A stretch of DNA of 64,000 nt from Stieleria magnilauensis (GTDB lineage Bacteria > Planctomycetota > Planctomycetia > Pirellulales > Pirellulaceae). The stretch is taken from positions 7,070,233 through 7,134,232 of the forward strand of contig CP036432.1 of NCBI GenBank assembly GCA_007753675.1. Reading direction: 5' to 3'. A program made the position numbers and the translations under genes. Positions 43,165 to 51,153 of the stretch are shown here, one piece after another. The notes beneath the pieces are model-generated. The model saw only the letters and a program-made list of their open reading frames with translations. It searched no databases and had not been told where the DNA came from. Each line of letters starts with the position of its first letter. The stretch's first letter is position 1.

Positions 43165-44286
43165 ATGGCCCCCTCCATCCCTTCAATTGGTGTCGAAGAA
43201 GAATACCAGCTTGTCGATCCCACCAGCGGACGACTGTTACCCAATTGCAAACGGGTGATCGAACAGATCGGTAAACAGACGACGGCGGAAATCCAACACG
43301 AACTTCACCTCACTCAAATCGAGATGGCGTCGAAGGTTTGCAAGACACTGGACGAGGTGCGTCGAAGTGTCAGCATCGTGCGCGGCGACCTGATCGTCGC
43401 GGCGGGCAACACGGGCTCTGCTCTGGTCGCTGCCGGAACCAATCCATTGCCCGTCCCCGCTTCGGACTCCTTCACTCCCAAGCGGCGCTACCAAGTGATG
43501 AGCCAGCGATTCCAACAAATCGCCCGCGACATGCTGATCTTCGGTTGCCACGTCCACGTCTCAATGGAAGATCGATCCATGGGCGTGCAGGTGATGAATC
43601 AATGTCGTCGTTGGCTGCCGATTCTGCAGGCACTGTCGGCCAACTCACCGTACTGGGATGGAGAAGACACAGGATACGCGAGCTATCGACGAGAGCTATG
43701 GGCGCAATGGCCGATGGCGGGACCACCGCCGCATCTCGATGACCTCGCCGACCATGAAGCATGTGTCGATGAGTTGGTGCGAGCCGGGGCGATCAAGGAT
43801 GAAAGCTTTATCTACTGGGACATCCGTCTGCCAACCAAAGTCCCAACAATTGAGTTTCGTGGTGCCGATGTGATGTTGGCGGTGGAAGAGACCGTCGGTT
43901 ATGCAGGCCTGATAAGGGCCATCGTGATGCAAGCGATGCAAGACATCCATTCGAATCGAATCAACCGACCGATACGACCGAGTTTGCTGTCGTACGCGAT
44001 GTGGCATGCCGCTCGTTATGGCATCAGCAAGGACCTGGTGGATCCACTAACCTGCGAAAAGCTCGCCGCCAAGGAAGCTGTGTTTCGGTTACTCGACGAG
44101 GTGCGTCCGTCTTTGGAAAGGGCCGGCGACGAGCAGTGCGTCAATGGTTACGTCCAGCGGCTCTTTGATGTGGGAATCGGAGCAGACCGACAGCGAGCAG
44201 CAGTCGGTCCGGATGGCGACGTGGCACAGGCGGTGCATTACGCTATCAGCGAAACGGGACGCAGTGCGGTGGTCAACGAATGCTGA
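43165..44286 (+). CDS. ybdK: Carboxylate-amine ligase, YbdK/GCS2 family
   Basis: 373 residues of the glutamate-cysteine-ligase-2 family. The start, IPSIGVEEEYQLVDPTSGRL, has the EEE motif that binds ATP-Mg and glutamate; RRYQVMSQRFQQIARDMLI and GCHVHVSMEDRSMGVQVMN follow, with the His-containing GCHVHV signature, and TGYASYRRELWAQWP. YbdK in E. coli has weak glutamate-cysteine ligase activity; natural substrates are unclear. A role in producing a thiol or dipeptide under stress is inference. Convergent with the cardiolipin synthase gene, with only 17 bp between the stops. A nearby weak sigma-54-like sequence (GGGGCTTTCACTGC) was not accepted. Confidence 0.93.
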   Translation: MAPSIPSIGVEEEYQLVDPTSGRLLPNCKRVIEQIGKQTTAEIQHELHLTQIEMASKVCKTLDEVRRSVSIVRGDLIVAAGNTGSALVAAGTNPLPVPASDSFTPKRRYQVMSQRFQQIARDMLIFGCHVHVSMEDRSMGVQVMNQCRRWLPILQALSANSPYWDGEDTGYASYRRELWAQWPMAGPPPHLDDLADHEACVDELVRAGAIKDESFIYWDIRLPTKVPTIEFRGADVMLAVEETVGYAGLIRAIVMQAMQDIHSNRINRPIRPSLLSYAMWHAARYGISKDLVDPLTCEKLAAKEAVFRLLDEVRPSLERAGDEQCVNGYVQRLFDVGIGADRQRAAVGPDGDVAQAVHYAISETGRSAVVNEC

Positions 44287-44303
44287 ACGTCTGAAAGCTC
44301 GGC

Positions 44304-45689
44304 CTACAGTTCGGATGCAAACATTCGGACGGCGGTCGCCATTGCCGACTGAAGCCTGGTCCGTTCCTTCGATTTGGATTCACATTTGTTCGCCAGCTGT
44401 TCAAACCAATCGCTCACCACAGCGATGGTCTCTTTGTCGTGAATCGCGACCGACAACTCGTAATTCAAGTAGAACGAACGGATGTCGAAATTGGCCGAGC
44501 CGACCAAGGCAACCAAATCGTCGACGATTCCGATTTTGGCGTGCACCATCCGGTCCATGTGTCGATGGATCTTGCAGCCCTTTTCGACCAGATCCTCGAA
44601 GTAGTCTTCGCGGGCATAGTCGACAGGTCTCAGATCGCTGACCTGTGGGATCAGGATTTGAACGTCGATTCCCCGCCGGCACGCCATCTCCAGCGATTGC
44701 ATCGCGTGGGGTGGCGGCACGAAATAGGGCGTGCAAATCCAGATGCGATGTTTGGCTTGATTGATGGCGCACTGCCAAAAGTCGGCAAGGATTTCCTCGG
44801 GACCGTCTGGACCGATCGGCACGACCGTGATTCGTGAACCGCTATTCGAATCCGCCCTGTCGTTCTCGGTCAATTCACTCGGCGGCAAGTCTTCATCCGT
44901 CTCAAAATTCCAATCGCTGCAGAAGACAGACTGCAATTGAGTCGCCGCGGGGCCTTCGATGTAAAGGCTCATGTCAACCCACGCGTCTTCATCAGGCGGA
45001 TCGGCGAGTTCGTCTTCGACGATGTTTGCCCCTCCCAAAATAGCCCGTTCACCGTCGACCACCGCCAGCTTTCGGTGGTTGCGAAAGTTCAAATAGGCGA
45101 GCCGCGAAAGTTGGGACATGCGTTTGAATCGATGGACACGTCCACCGGCGTCCTCCACACGCTGCAGCAGCTCCTCGGACAGGAAGAACGATCCAAAGCC
45201 GTCGACCAGCAACCGGACCTGAACTCCGCGACGGGCTTTGTCGCACAACAGATCGACGAGCTTGGTACTGCTATCCTTCTCATCCATGATAAAGGTCATG
45301 ACATAGATGGCTTTCTCCGCACTGGCAATCAGTTCGATAAACGCATCGCGAACCTCTGGCGGATCACTGAGCAATCGAACTTGGTTGCCCCATGTCGGTG
45401 GGCACAGGTCTCTCGCGACCAACAGCCGCTCGACCGCGTCGCGTGGCTCTTCGGTGGCACCTGGAAAATTCGGAATCTCCACCAACTTGCGGGTCACGTG
45501 CTCTTCAGAAATCTTCCGCCCACCGAGCCAGAGAAAAAGCAGCAGACCGATGGGCGGAGACAGCAGAATCAGCCCCAGCCAACCGATTCGACCAACGTTA
45601 TGACGTTCCTCATTACGGATCATCGTCATTGCCAGGATCGTCAGGAAGGCTCCGACGACCGAACTGATGTAAGCGACGATCCAAATCAT
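44304..45689 (-). CDS. cls: Cardiolipin synthase, phospholipase-D superfamily
   Basis: 461 residues from ATG 45689 (the frame is open to 45821, but the extra residues lack a conserved character). Two N-terminal membrane helices (about 2-21 and 33-54) precede the PLD pair of HxKxxxxD motifs: HRKLAVVDGERAILGGANI in the first half and HAKIGIVDDLVALVGSANF in the second, so both catalytic sites are complete. The enzyme joins two phosphatidylglycerols, releasing glycerol, to make cardiolipin in the inner membrane. It lies at the end of the minus-strand block that begins with DUF1206, with a gap of 141 bp after the CAP gene. A site of its own was not found. Confidence 0.93.
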   Translation of the reverse strand: MIWIVAYISSVVGAFLTILAMTMIRNEERHNVGRIGWLGLILLSPPIGLLLFLWLGGRKISEEHVTRKLVEIPNFPGATEEPRDAVERLLVARDLCPPTWGNQVRLLSDPPEVRDAFIELIASAEKAIYVMTFIMDEKDSSTKLVDLLCDKARRGVQVRLLVDGFGSFFLSEELLQRVEDAGGRVHRFKRMSQLSRLAYLNFRNHRKLAVVDGERAILGGANIVEDELADPPDEDAWVDMSLYIEGPAATQLQSVFCSDWNFETDEDLPPSELTENDRADSNSGSRITVVPIGPDGPEEILADFWQCAINQAKHRIWICTPYFVPPPHAMQSLEMACRRGIDVQILIPQVSDLRPVDYAREDYFEDLVEKGCKIHRHMDRMVHAKIGIVDDLVALVGSANFDIRSFYLNYELSVAIHDKETIAVVSDWFEQLANKCESKSKERTRLQSAMATAVRMFASEL

Positions 45690-45830
45690 GACGAAGTCCT
45701 TGGCGGTCCGTGTCCGGCTGAAACAGGAAGAGCAAAACTGAGCAATTGTTCGTCGGTTTGTGTAGTGGACCCCGCGTGCATGCGGCAGCAACCGTCCACC
45801 CGACGCCTGATGCTGACGCATTGACGTTTA

Positions 45831-46538
45831 TCAACGACTCAGTCCATCGTCTGAAATGGACAGTTCGATGGAGTCTTTGACTTCAATTTTCGAATCCGAT
45901 CCGGTCAAGCTTAACGTTGCCGGGAAACAGCGTTTCATGGTGATGATGGAGCGTGATGGAAGTTCGACTTCGTCTTCGCTGTCGTTGGAGGTGACGACGA
46001 GGGTTTGATTTTGTTTGGTCAGGTTGGTCACTTTGACTTGGATTGCAGCTGATTTCGGCCGTCCGAACAATTGGACGGCGTAATACGTCACGCCATCAGT
46101 GGTCGCGACCGAAACGCCGGTTTCGGTGACGAAGTCGGCCAAAATGTTTTCCCGGTGTGGCGGTGATTCGATCCAGCCTTGCACAAAGACTTCGGTCAGC
46201 GACTCTTCCGTCACCTCGCCGGTGTTCGTGCGGTAGGCGATATTCTCCCGCACCACGCAATACTGGTAACCGGCGTCTTTGGCACGCTCGGCCGGTGTGC
46301 GGCCGTCGGCATGGTGACCATACTTTCCCGACTCGGCCATGAAAGTTGCGAATTTGGATGCCGTTGCGACCAAATCATCGTTCGAACCGACCGGCGACAG
46401 GCCATGTTTTTCCCGATAGTCGTTGGTCTGATCCACGATCGCCTGCTGCACTGCTTCAACCATCTTGCTCTCGGGATCGTCAGCGTGGATCACCGTGCTC
46501 ACGGCGACCAGCAGGAGGAGGGCTGCGGATTCTCGCAT
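45831..46538 (-). CDS. Secreted CAP/SCP-domain protein
   Basis: 235 residues with a signal peptide MRESAALLLLVAVSTVIHA cut before DDPES. The CAP (cysteine-rich secretory/PR-1) fold is seen as QAIVDQTNDYREKHGLSPVG, ASKFATFMAESGKYGHHADG, ENIAYRTNTGEVTEESLTEV, then WIESPPHRENILADFVTETG with the HRENIL motif and YYAVQLFGRP. The His and Glu of the cavity are present. Bacterial CAP proteins are exported; proposed roles are lipid or wall binding and metal-dependent hydrolysis. The final ~80 residues are an added beta-rich region with QVKVTNLTKQNQTLVVTSND. It follows the DUF421 gene by 38 bp on the same strand and probably shares its transcript. Confidence 0.9.
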   Translation of the reverse strand: MRESAALLLLVAVSTVIHADDPESKMVEAVQQAIVDQTNDYREKHGLSPVGSNDDLVATASKFATFMAESGKYGHHADGRTPAERAKDAGYQYCVVRENIAYRTNTGEVTEESLTEVFVQGWIESPPHRENILADFVTETGVSVATTDGVTYYAVQLFGRPKSAAIQVKVTNLTKQNQTLVVTSNDSEDEVELPSRSIITMKRCFPATLSLTGSDSKIEVKDSIELSISDDGLSR

Positions 46539-46576
46539 TTTAGAATTCCAGTGGTGGTTGGTAACGGGATAACGGT

Positions 46577-47125
46577 CTAACGACTTTCGAACAATCGTTC
46601 TGCGCCGATGACGGAGCCGAAGATCGCGGGTTCTATTTTGGGTTCGTCGGCGGAGTGCAAGACGGACACGTCACCCGTGGTCTCAAACACTACCGCTTTG
46701 ACCTGATCGAAACTCATCGCATTGGCTTCCCGGAGCTTCGCAAAAAGATCACTTTCAGTCATGTTGGCTTGGCGAAGATTGTCGTGCAGAATTTCAGGGC
46801 CAGCCATCAGCAACAACGGCTGATTGTCGATAGCATTGCTGACCCGGTTAGAACGCACCCTGAGTGCCGCCAGGATCCACTGGCCCCCGAACAGACAGAG
46901 GATTGAGAACAGTCCCATCAAAAGCGTCGGCGACGGTCCGGAAACGGTCGACCCGAACATCGATCCGACGGCAATGGTCATTGCAAAATCGGCCGCAGAC
47001 ATCTTCGAAAAACTGCGTAGACCCACGATTCGTGTGTAGACCAAAATGCTGGCGTACACCACCATCGCTGACAGGGCAACCATCGCCAGGTCTTCCGCAG
47101 TGGCGGAGATCCATTTTTCAAACAT
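46577..47125 (-). CDS. DUF421 (YetF-like) membrane protein
   Basis: 182 residues with three helices near the N terminus (about 12-32, 40-60, 63-86) followed by a cytoplasmic domain. The signature KMSAADFAMTIAVGSMFGST then LRVRSNRVSNAIDNQPLLLM and the cytoplasmic end EANAMSFDQVKAVVFETTGD is the DUF421/YetF/YrbG type. Members are envelope-stress-associated proteins of unknown activity and are common next to DUF1206 and lipid genes. It starts 4 bp after the DUF1206 stop, so translational coupling is likely; the CAP gene is next. Transcription probably starts at the sigma-54 site at 48134-48149. Confidence 0.9.
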   Translation of the reverse strand: MFEKWISATAEDLAMVALSAMVVYASILVYTRIVGLRSFSKMSAADFAMTIAVGSMFGSTVSGPSPTLLMGLFSILCLFGGQWILAALRVRSNRVSNAIDNQPLLLMAGPEILHDNLRQANMTESDLFAKLREANAMSFDQVKAVVFETTGDVSVLHSADEPKIEPAIFGSVIGAERLFESR

Positions 47126-47129
47126 CGGA

Positions 47130-48002
47130 TCACCCTACGTTGAACTTGCGGAACCAACCCAACAGCATCGAGTGGACCGCGTAGCACATCAGTCCAAACC
47201 CGGTGATGCCGAGGAGGACCTTTCCGTAGGCTTGTGAGGCGATCGCAGCCAAGGCGTCACTCATGCCGGCGATCTCACCATCGGACGTCCCCTGGACTGC
47301 CGAGATGGTGATGAAGGTGCCGATGATTGCGAATGCGATGCCGCGCGTGCTGAGCCCCATTCGGCCAACGTGCAGTGCAATCGTGCGAGTCGTCTCGCTC
47401 ATCGCGTCCAAATCATACTTGGTCATGAACTTGGCCTGATACGCCTTGTAGACCAAATAGAACGCGACCCCGATGGTGATGACGCCCGCAATCGCGAGCA
47501 CGATTCGTCCCCAAGTCGAATCCAACAACCAACTGCCAGGCCCACCCTGGGAGTTCCCCGAACTCGACGTCAGCCCCAAAGCCATCGATCCGGCATATCC
47601 GCCGAGTGCAAGGTATGTCAGTCCGCTAATCACGTATCCGATGCGTTTGAAAATGCCCTTCAAGTCCCGCCCCTCGCCTTCGGTATCTTTCGCCGCTTGC
47701 ACCCATCGCCATGCGGTGTAACCGAGCAACCCGATCGCAACCAAACCAAGCAACAATCTGCCAAAGGGTTGTTGCCCGATCTCTTGAATCGCTTCTCGTG
47801 ACCCCGAGATTTCCCCACCCGCCCCGATCGCCAACTTGAAGGCCAGGAAGCCGATGATGAAGTAGACGACACCCTTGGCGACATATCCCGAACGCCCCAG
47901 TGTTTCGATCCACGACGGGACCTCCGGCATCGAACGGGTCTCAAATCCGTGCCACGAGGGACGGTTGGATGCACGGGACGTCGAAGCTTGATGGGTGGAC
48001 AT
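47130..48002 (-). CDS. DUF1206 membrane protein, first gene of a sigma-54-type operon
   Basis: 290 residues from ATG 48002; a longer frame to 48407 runs through repeats and is excluded. The DUF1206 pattern is a tandem of about three two-helix units: IETLGRSGYVAKGVVYFIIG (residues ~30-49), KRIGYVISGLTYLALGGYAG (~120-139), VGRMGLSTRGIAFAIIGTFI (~205-224), each GR-x-G-x-x-A-x-G. Function unknown; the family is linked to general stress in several bacteria. It begins the minus-strand block DUF1206-DUF421-CAP-(Cls). The sigma-54 site lies 132 bp upstream, and between it and the ATG are four 13-bp repeats in the leader. Confidence 0.92.
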   Translation of the reverse strand: MSTHQASTSRASNRPSWHGFETRSMPEVPSWIETLGRSGYVAKGVVYFIIGFLAFKLAIGAGGEISGSREAIQEIGQQPFGRLLLGLVAIGLLGYTAWRWVQAAKDTEGEGRDLKGIFKRIGYVISGLTYLALGGYAGSMALGLTSSSGNSQGGPGSWLLDSTWGRIVLAIAGVITIGVAFYLVYKAYQAKFMTKYDLDAMSETTRTIALHVGRMGLSTRGIAFAIIGTFITISAVQGTSDGEIAGMSDALAAIASQAYGKVLLGITGFGLMCYAVHSMLLGWFRKFNVG

Positions 48003-48039
48003 GAGACGAATTCCAATGGGAACGGAGGACGGTGGATCT

Positions 48040-48091
48040 GGACAGTGGACGTGGACAGTGGACGTGGACGGTCGACGTGGACGGTCGACGT
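48040..48091. repeat. Four 13-bp tandem repeats in the leader of the DUF1206 gene
   Basis: Units at 48040-48052 and 48053-48065 read GGACAGTGGACGT, and those at 48066-48078 and 48079-48091 read GGACGGTCGACGT. Two sub-types, two copies each. They stand between the DUF1206 start and its sigma-54 site and could hold a protein-binding or mRNA-structure signal, or be a minisatellite. Confidence 0.85.
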
Positions 48092-48133
48092 GGATGGTGG
48101 CAAGAGCAACCCCAAGCCCTGTCGCTGCCTGGG

Positions 48134-48149
48134 GGCAAACAGCGTGCCA
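48134..48149 (-). promoter_or_regulatory. Sigma-54 promoter candidate for the DUF1206 operon
   Basis: Read on the minus strand: TGGCACGCTGTTTGCC, with a perfect -24 box and TTGC at -12. It is divergent from the site at 48183, with 33 bp between the two -24 ends. Confidence 0.8.
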
Positions 48150-48182
48150 AGGGATGTACCCCGATTCACTGGGTCGTTTATT

Positions 48183-48198
48183 TGGCACAGTGTTTGCT
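48183..48198 (+). promoter_or_regulatory. Sigma-54 promoter candidate for the lipoprotein gene
   Basis: TGGCACAGTGTTTGCT matches the consensus throughout. Predicted +1 near 48209; start codon 48273. Paired divergently with the site at 48134-48149. Confidence 0.85.
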
Positions 48199-48272
48199 TC
48201 ATCTGCCGCTGAGCCGGCGTTAGTCGACGTCCGACTGCACGGCAAGAGAACGAAACCAACGAGGAAACCAAA

Positions 48273-48605
48273 ATGAAGTATGCACTGAGCCTGTTGATGC
48301 TGACCGCTGGAATGACCATGGTTGGATGCAATGACAGCGTGTACGACGAACAAGCAGACGCCGTCCGCGAAAGCTCTCAGGAATACGCTGAAAGCGTTCG
48401 CGAACAAGCCGACAATCAGGCCGAACAGGTCGAAGACCGCTATGAAGCTGCCAAGCCGGCGTTAGAAGAAGCGGCCGATGAGAAAGCGGATGCGATCGAA
48501 GAACGCGGCGAAGAGAAAGCCGACGCAATCGAAGAAGCCGGCGAACAACGCGCTGACCAACTGGAAGAGATGGACGATGAGGAAGTCGTCGAAGAAGTCG
48601 AGTGA
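48273..48605 (+). CDS. Glu-rich helical lipoprotein (110 aa)
   Basis: Starts MKYALSLLMLTAGMTMVGCN with a lipobox-like MVGC, so the mature protein starts at Cys 19 and would be lipid-anchored. The remainder is Glu/Ala-rich and helical, with repeats of the pattern EEKADAIEERGEEKADAIEE, giving an acidic rod. It resembles small stress lipoproteins of the YgdR or Lpp-like kind in size only; I cannot assign a family. It has the best-matching sigma-54 site of the island 74 bp upstream of its start, and a strong intrinsic terminator about 200 bp after it, so it is probably a strongly transcribed monocistronic unit. Confidence 0.85.
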   Translation: MKYALSLLMLTAGMTMVGCNDSVYDEQADAVRESSQEYAESVREQADNQAEQVEDRYEAAKPALEEAADEKADAIEERGEEKADAIEEAGEQRADQLEEMDDEEVVEEVE

Positions 48606-48798
48606 TCCGTCGCCGGGATAAACACGCCCACGCGTCGACAGCTTCTTTTCCCCGTCGCTTTCTCAGAGAATTTACGGTCTGTTGAACCAGCCGACCTTGC
48701 CAATGCAACGCGATCAGGTCAGGTGCGACGTGTAAGCGGGGGGCACCACGCGGCCCCTCGCGAACGCGTGCGGGCTTCAATCGACAGGCCATTTCGAC
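48606..48798. other. Gap between the lipoprotein gene and its terminator
   Basis: No gene is seen. The stretch could be a long 3' untranslated region or a small RNA ending at the terminator at 48799-48831; no promoter inside it was recognised. Confidence 0.4.
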
Positions 48799-48831
48799 AC
48801 CGGCAGTGGTCACCCCACTGCCGGTTTTTTT
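48799..48831 (+). terminator. Intrinsic terminator
   Basis: ACCGGCAGTGG and CCACTGCCGGT are perfect 11-bp arms around a 5-nt loop (TCACC), followed by seven T residues at 48825-48831. It is the clearest intrinsic terminator in the window and points in the direction of the lipoprotein gene. Confidence 0.92.
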
Positions 48832-48924
48832 GTCGGGAGCTTTCACCTCACATGAAACGCACCGCCCGTCACGTCACTGCCTCGGTCAACCGAGTTGTCC
48901 CGGACTGGTCCGTTATCCGCCGGT

Positions 48925-49674
48925 TTACGATCCCCGCCGCCAGCCATCATTGGCCGGTAATTGACCATCTGGTCGCTGATCGTCCAACACCAACTCGGAC
49001 GCGTACGCCAAGACGTCCACAGCGATTTCAGCAACGATCACACGTCCTTTCGCGAGCCAGGCCGCCGCGAACGACCACACCGCGATCGATTCCATCCACA
49101 GCAGAAAATTAAAATCGTTGAACCACTGCTTCCATCGGCCGCCGAGTAGAAACAAATACGCGGCCATGGCGACCATGCAGAGCAAGATGACCAATCCACT
49201 GGCTCGGTAGATCCAACTCCGCTCACGCAGGTGTGGCTCTTGTTCAAGTCTCGCGTCACGCGGGAAGTGGTACAGCGAGTAACACGCCAGCGTCAGAAAG
49301 AACACACCACCGCTGACGGTATGCAAATAGCCGCTCAGCGATTTTTGCACAAGCGGATCGCTGGCATAGTCCAGCGGGAACAAGGCGATTCCCAACGCTG
49401 AAACGCCGCCGACATTCGCCGACCAGTTTTCCACCCAATCGTAGCCGCGATAGCAGAATAAAAACACGCCGATCGCACACAAGGTCCCGACGAACACATC
49501 GCGCATCGGCGTGTGGTAGTAACTGCTCATGTTGTCCTGAATCGGGACGCCGGTGAGCCAACCGCCGCCGACAAGCATCACAGGGAGCGCCAGCCCGCTC
49601 AACCCCACTGCACGCCGGATCGTCAGATACGAAGCAACCAACGTGCTCGTACTCGCGGGCGCATCATGAATCAC
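48925..49674 (-). CDS. Polytopic membrane protein of unknown function (249 aa)
   Basis: An ATG at 49758 would place the start inside the sigma-54 site (49722-49737), so the GTG at 49674 is chosen. About six membrane helices are seen between residues ~20 and 220: VGLSGLALPVMLVGGGWLTG, FVGTLCAIGVFLFCYRGYDW, GVSALGIALFPLDY, then YLHTVSGGVFFLTLACYSLY, LVILLCMVAMAAYLFLLGGR and the last segment ESIAVWSFAAAWLAKG. The motif SSYYHTPMRDVFVGTLCAIG is conserved in such proteins but I cannot name the family. It is an inner-membrane protein of the island, divergent from the baeRF gene, and likely to be co-regulated with it. Confidence 0.75.
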   Translation of the reverse strand: MIHDAPASTSTLVASYLTIRRAVGLSGLALPVMLVGGGWLTGVPIQDNMSSYYHTPMRDVFVGTLCAIGVFLFCYRGYDWVENWSANVGGVSALGIALFPLDYASDPLVQKSLSGYLHTVSGGVFFLTLACYSLYHFPRDARLEQEPHLRERSWIYRASGLVILLCMVAMAAYLFLLGGRWKQWFNDFNFLLWMESIAVWSFAAAWLAKGRVIVAEIAVDVLAYASELVLDDQRPDGQLPANDGWRRGS

Positions 49675-49721
49675 TTGAGTGCCTGGATAAGGTGATGATC
49701 GATCAGATCCGTCAATTTTAG

Positions 49722-49737
49722 AGCATGTCGCGTGCCA
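49722..49737 (-). promoter_or_regulatory. Sigma-54 promoter candidate for the membrane protein
   Basis: Read on the minus strand: TGGCACGCGACATGCT, perfect -24 box, -12 ATGC in place of TTGC. Predicted +1 near 49711, 37 nt before the GTG at 49674. It decides the start codon of that gene. Confidence 0.7.
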
Positions 49738-49841
49738 TTGACAATCGCGGCTTCGCAATCGGGTCTTCGGTACTCTCCGAAGTATTCTCGACGTCGCTTG
49801 CCGATCCGCACCGTAGGCACCCGCGACTCCACCAAGGCATT

Positions 49842-49857
49842 CGGCATCGCGTTTGCA
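49842..49857 (+). promoter_or_regulatory. Sigma-54 promoter candidate for the baeRF-type gene
   Basis: CGGCATCGCGTTTGCA: GG-N10-GC spacing is correct, the -12 TTGCA perfect, the -24 box altered at the first and seventh base. Predicted +1 near 49868. Divergent from 49722-49737. Confidence 0.65.
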
Positions 49858-49870
49858 ACTGAGTTTGAGA

Positions 49871-49898
49871 TCAATACCGCTAAACTTAGCGGTATTGA
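49871..49898. promoter_or_regulatory. 13-bp inverted repeat at the transcript start of the baeRF-type gene
   Basis: TCAATACCGCTAA and TTAGCGGTATTGA are perfect arms with only AC between them, beginning 3 bp after the predicted +1 (49868). An operator or an mRNA hairpin at the 5' end could result; there is no T-run. The stem leaves 39 nt to the ATG at 49938. Confidence 0.65.
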
Positions 49899-49937
49899 GC
49901 TTGAGATAGCAGAACGTTTCCTCCCTTTCAAAGCGAG

Positions 49938-51053
49938 ATGGCGATGTCCACGATCACCAATGAACTCACACCAACGCGTCTGAAAACGGGCGATTTGAAA
50001 GAACTGGCCAATACAAGTGCGAATCCTTGTGTCTCGATCCTGATGTCGACCTATCGAAGTGGCCCCGAGACCCAACAGAATGCGATTCTTTTCAAGAATC
50101 TACTCGGCGACGCGAAACGGCAACTCGAGGCGGCCGGCCATGAGTGTTCGATCGTTGCCCCCCTTGAATCGCTTTCCGCCAAGTACGATTTCTGGCAACA
50201 TCAAAGCGAAGGACTGGCCATCTTTGTGACACCCGACAAAACACGTCTTGTTCGCGTCAACCGATCCTTGCCAGAACGTGTCTTCGTGGGGGAGACGCTT
50301 TGGCTGCTACCGTTGGTCAGGCAGTGGAACACGGGCGACACCCAGTTTGTTCTCTCGTTGACCTGGGACAGTGCCAGCCTGTTCCGATTCGACGGCGAAT
50401 CGCTCGAACTGATTGAGACCGACGTGCTTCCAGCCACCTTTCACGACCTCGTCGTGCCGCGTGATCCCGAAGAGAGCTTGCAGAACACGAGCCACCGCAG
50501 CCACGGAGGCGCCGGGGCGACGTCGACGGCGATCTATCACGGCCATGGAGAAGGCGAAGATAAAATTGAGGCGGATCGAGACCAGTACCTTTCGCTGGTC
50601 GGCGATCAGGTTGCCGCCGCGATTTACAACACCGGCATTCCGTTGGTGTTGGTCGCGACAACCGAAGTGGCGGGCCATTTCGAAGCAACGACCGACGTGA
50701 GCGTCGACGCCAGGATCGAAGGCAGCCCCTCTCAATGGAGTGACCAGGAACTGCGGGAACGAGTCCTCCAAGCGGTTTCCGACCAACCGAGTGGTGGCAG
50801 CGAAGAGGATCTGGACCAGTTCGCCACCGCCATCGCGCAGTCACAAGGATCCAGCAAGCTCTCAGAAATCGTCGCCGCCGCGGCCAACGGACGCGTCGAT
50901 TCGTTGTTGATCTCCGCGGACGAAACGGATACCGACGCGACGCAACGGAACACGGCTGTCGTCGAGACCCTGCGTCAGGGAGGACGCGTTTACCGGTGCG
51001 AGCCGGATCAGATGCCGGACAACGTAGCGGTCATGGCCATCTTCCGTTACTAA
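49938..51053 (+). CDS. baeRF-type protein (bacterial eRF1/Pelota-like domain)
   Basis: 371 residues from ATG 49938 (or the in-frame ATG at 49944). It has the layout of the bacterial archaeo-eukaryotic release-factor-like (baeRF) families: an N-terminal part with SILMSTYRSGPETQQNAIL, a middle with VLSLTWDSASLFRFDGESLE (the eRF1-2-like beta strand), a His/Gly-rich loop (HRSHGGAGATSTAIYHGHGE), and a C-terminal LSEIVAAAANGRVDSLLISA plus RVYRCEPDQMPDNVAVMAIF, the L7Ae/eRF1-3-like end. Such proteins are proposed to act on stalled ribosomes or on stress; no activity is shown for this type. A sigma-54 site and a strong palindrome stand before it. Confidence 0.85.
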   Translation: MAMSTITNELTPTRLKTGDLKELANTSANPCVSILMSTYRSGPETQQNAILFKNLLGDAKRQLEAAGHECSIVAPLESLSAKYDFWQHQSEGLAIFVTPDKTRLVRVNRSLPERVFVGETLWLLPLVRQWNTGDTQFVLSLTWDSASLFRFDGESLELIETDVLPATFHDLVVPRDPEESLQNTSHRSHGGAGATSTAIYHGHGEGEDKIEADRDQYLSLVGDQVAAAIYNTGIPLVLVATTEVAGHFEATTDVSVDARIEGSPSQWSDQELRERVLQAVSDQPSGGSEEDLDQFATAIAQSQGSSKLSEIVAAAANGRVDSLLISADETDTDATQRNTAVVETLRQGGRVYRCEPDQMPDNVAVMAIFRY

Positions 51054-51153
51054 GCGACGAGCAGTCAATGGCTGGTCTATCACCAACCAAACCGGGCGGT
51101 GATTGACCGCAATGGCGGTCGCCGGAATCCTGGTTCTACAGCGTGGAGTAAAT

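Noticed and set aside
47130..48407. 425-codon frame for DUF1206
   Set aside because: The first 135 codons run through the 13-bp repeats and both sigma-54 sites; the family start fits ATG 48002.
49675..49758. ATG start at 49758 for the membrane protein
   Set aside because: It would place the start before and inside the sigma-54 site; the GTG at 49674 lies 37 nt behind the predicted +1.
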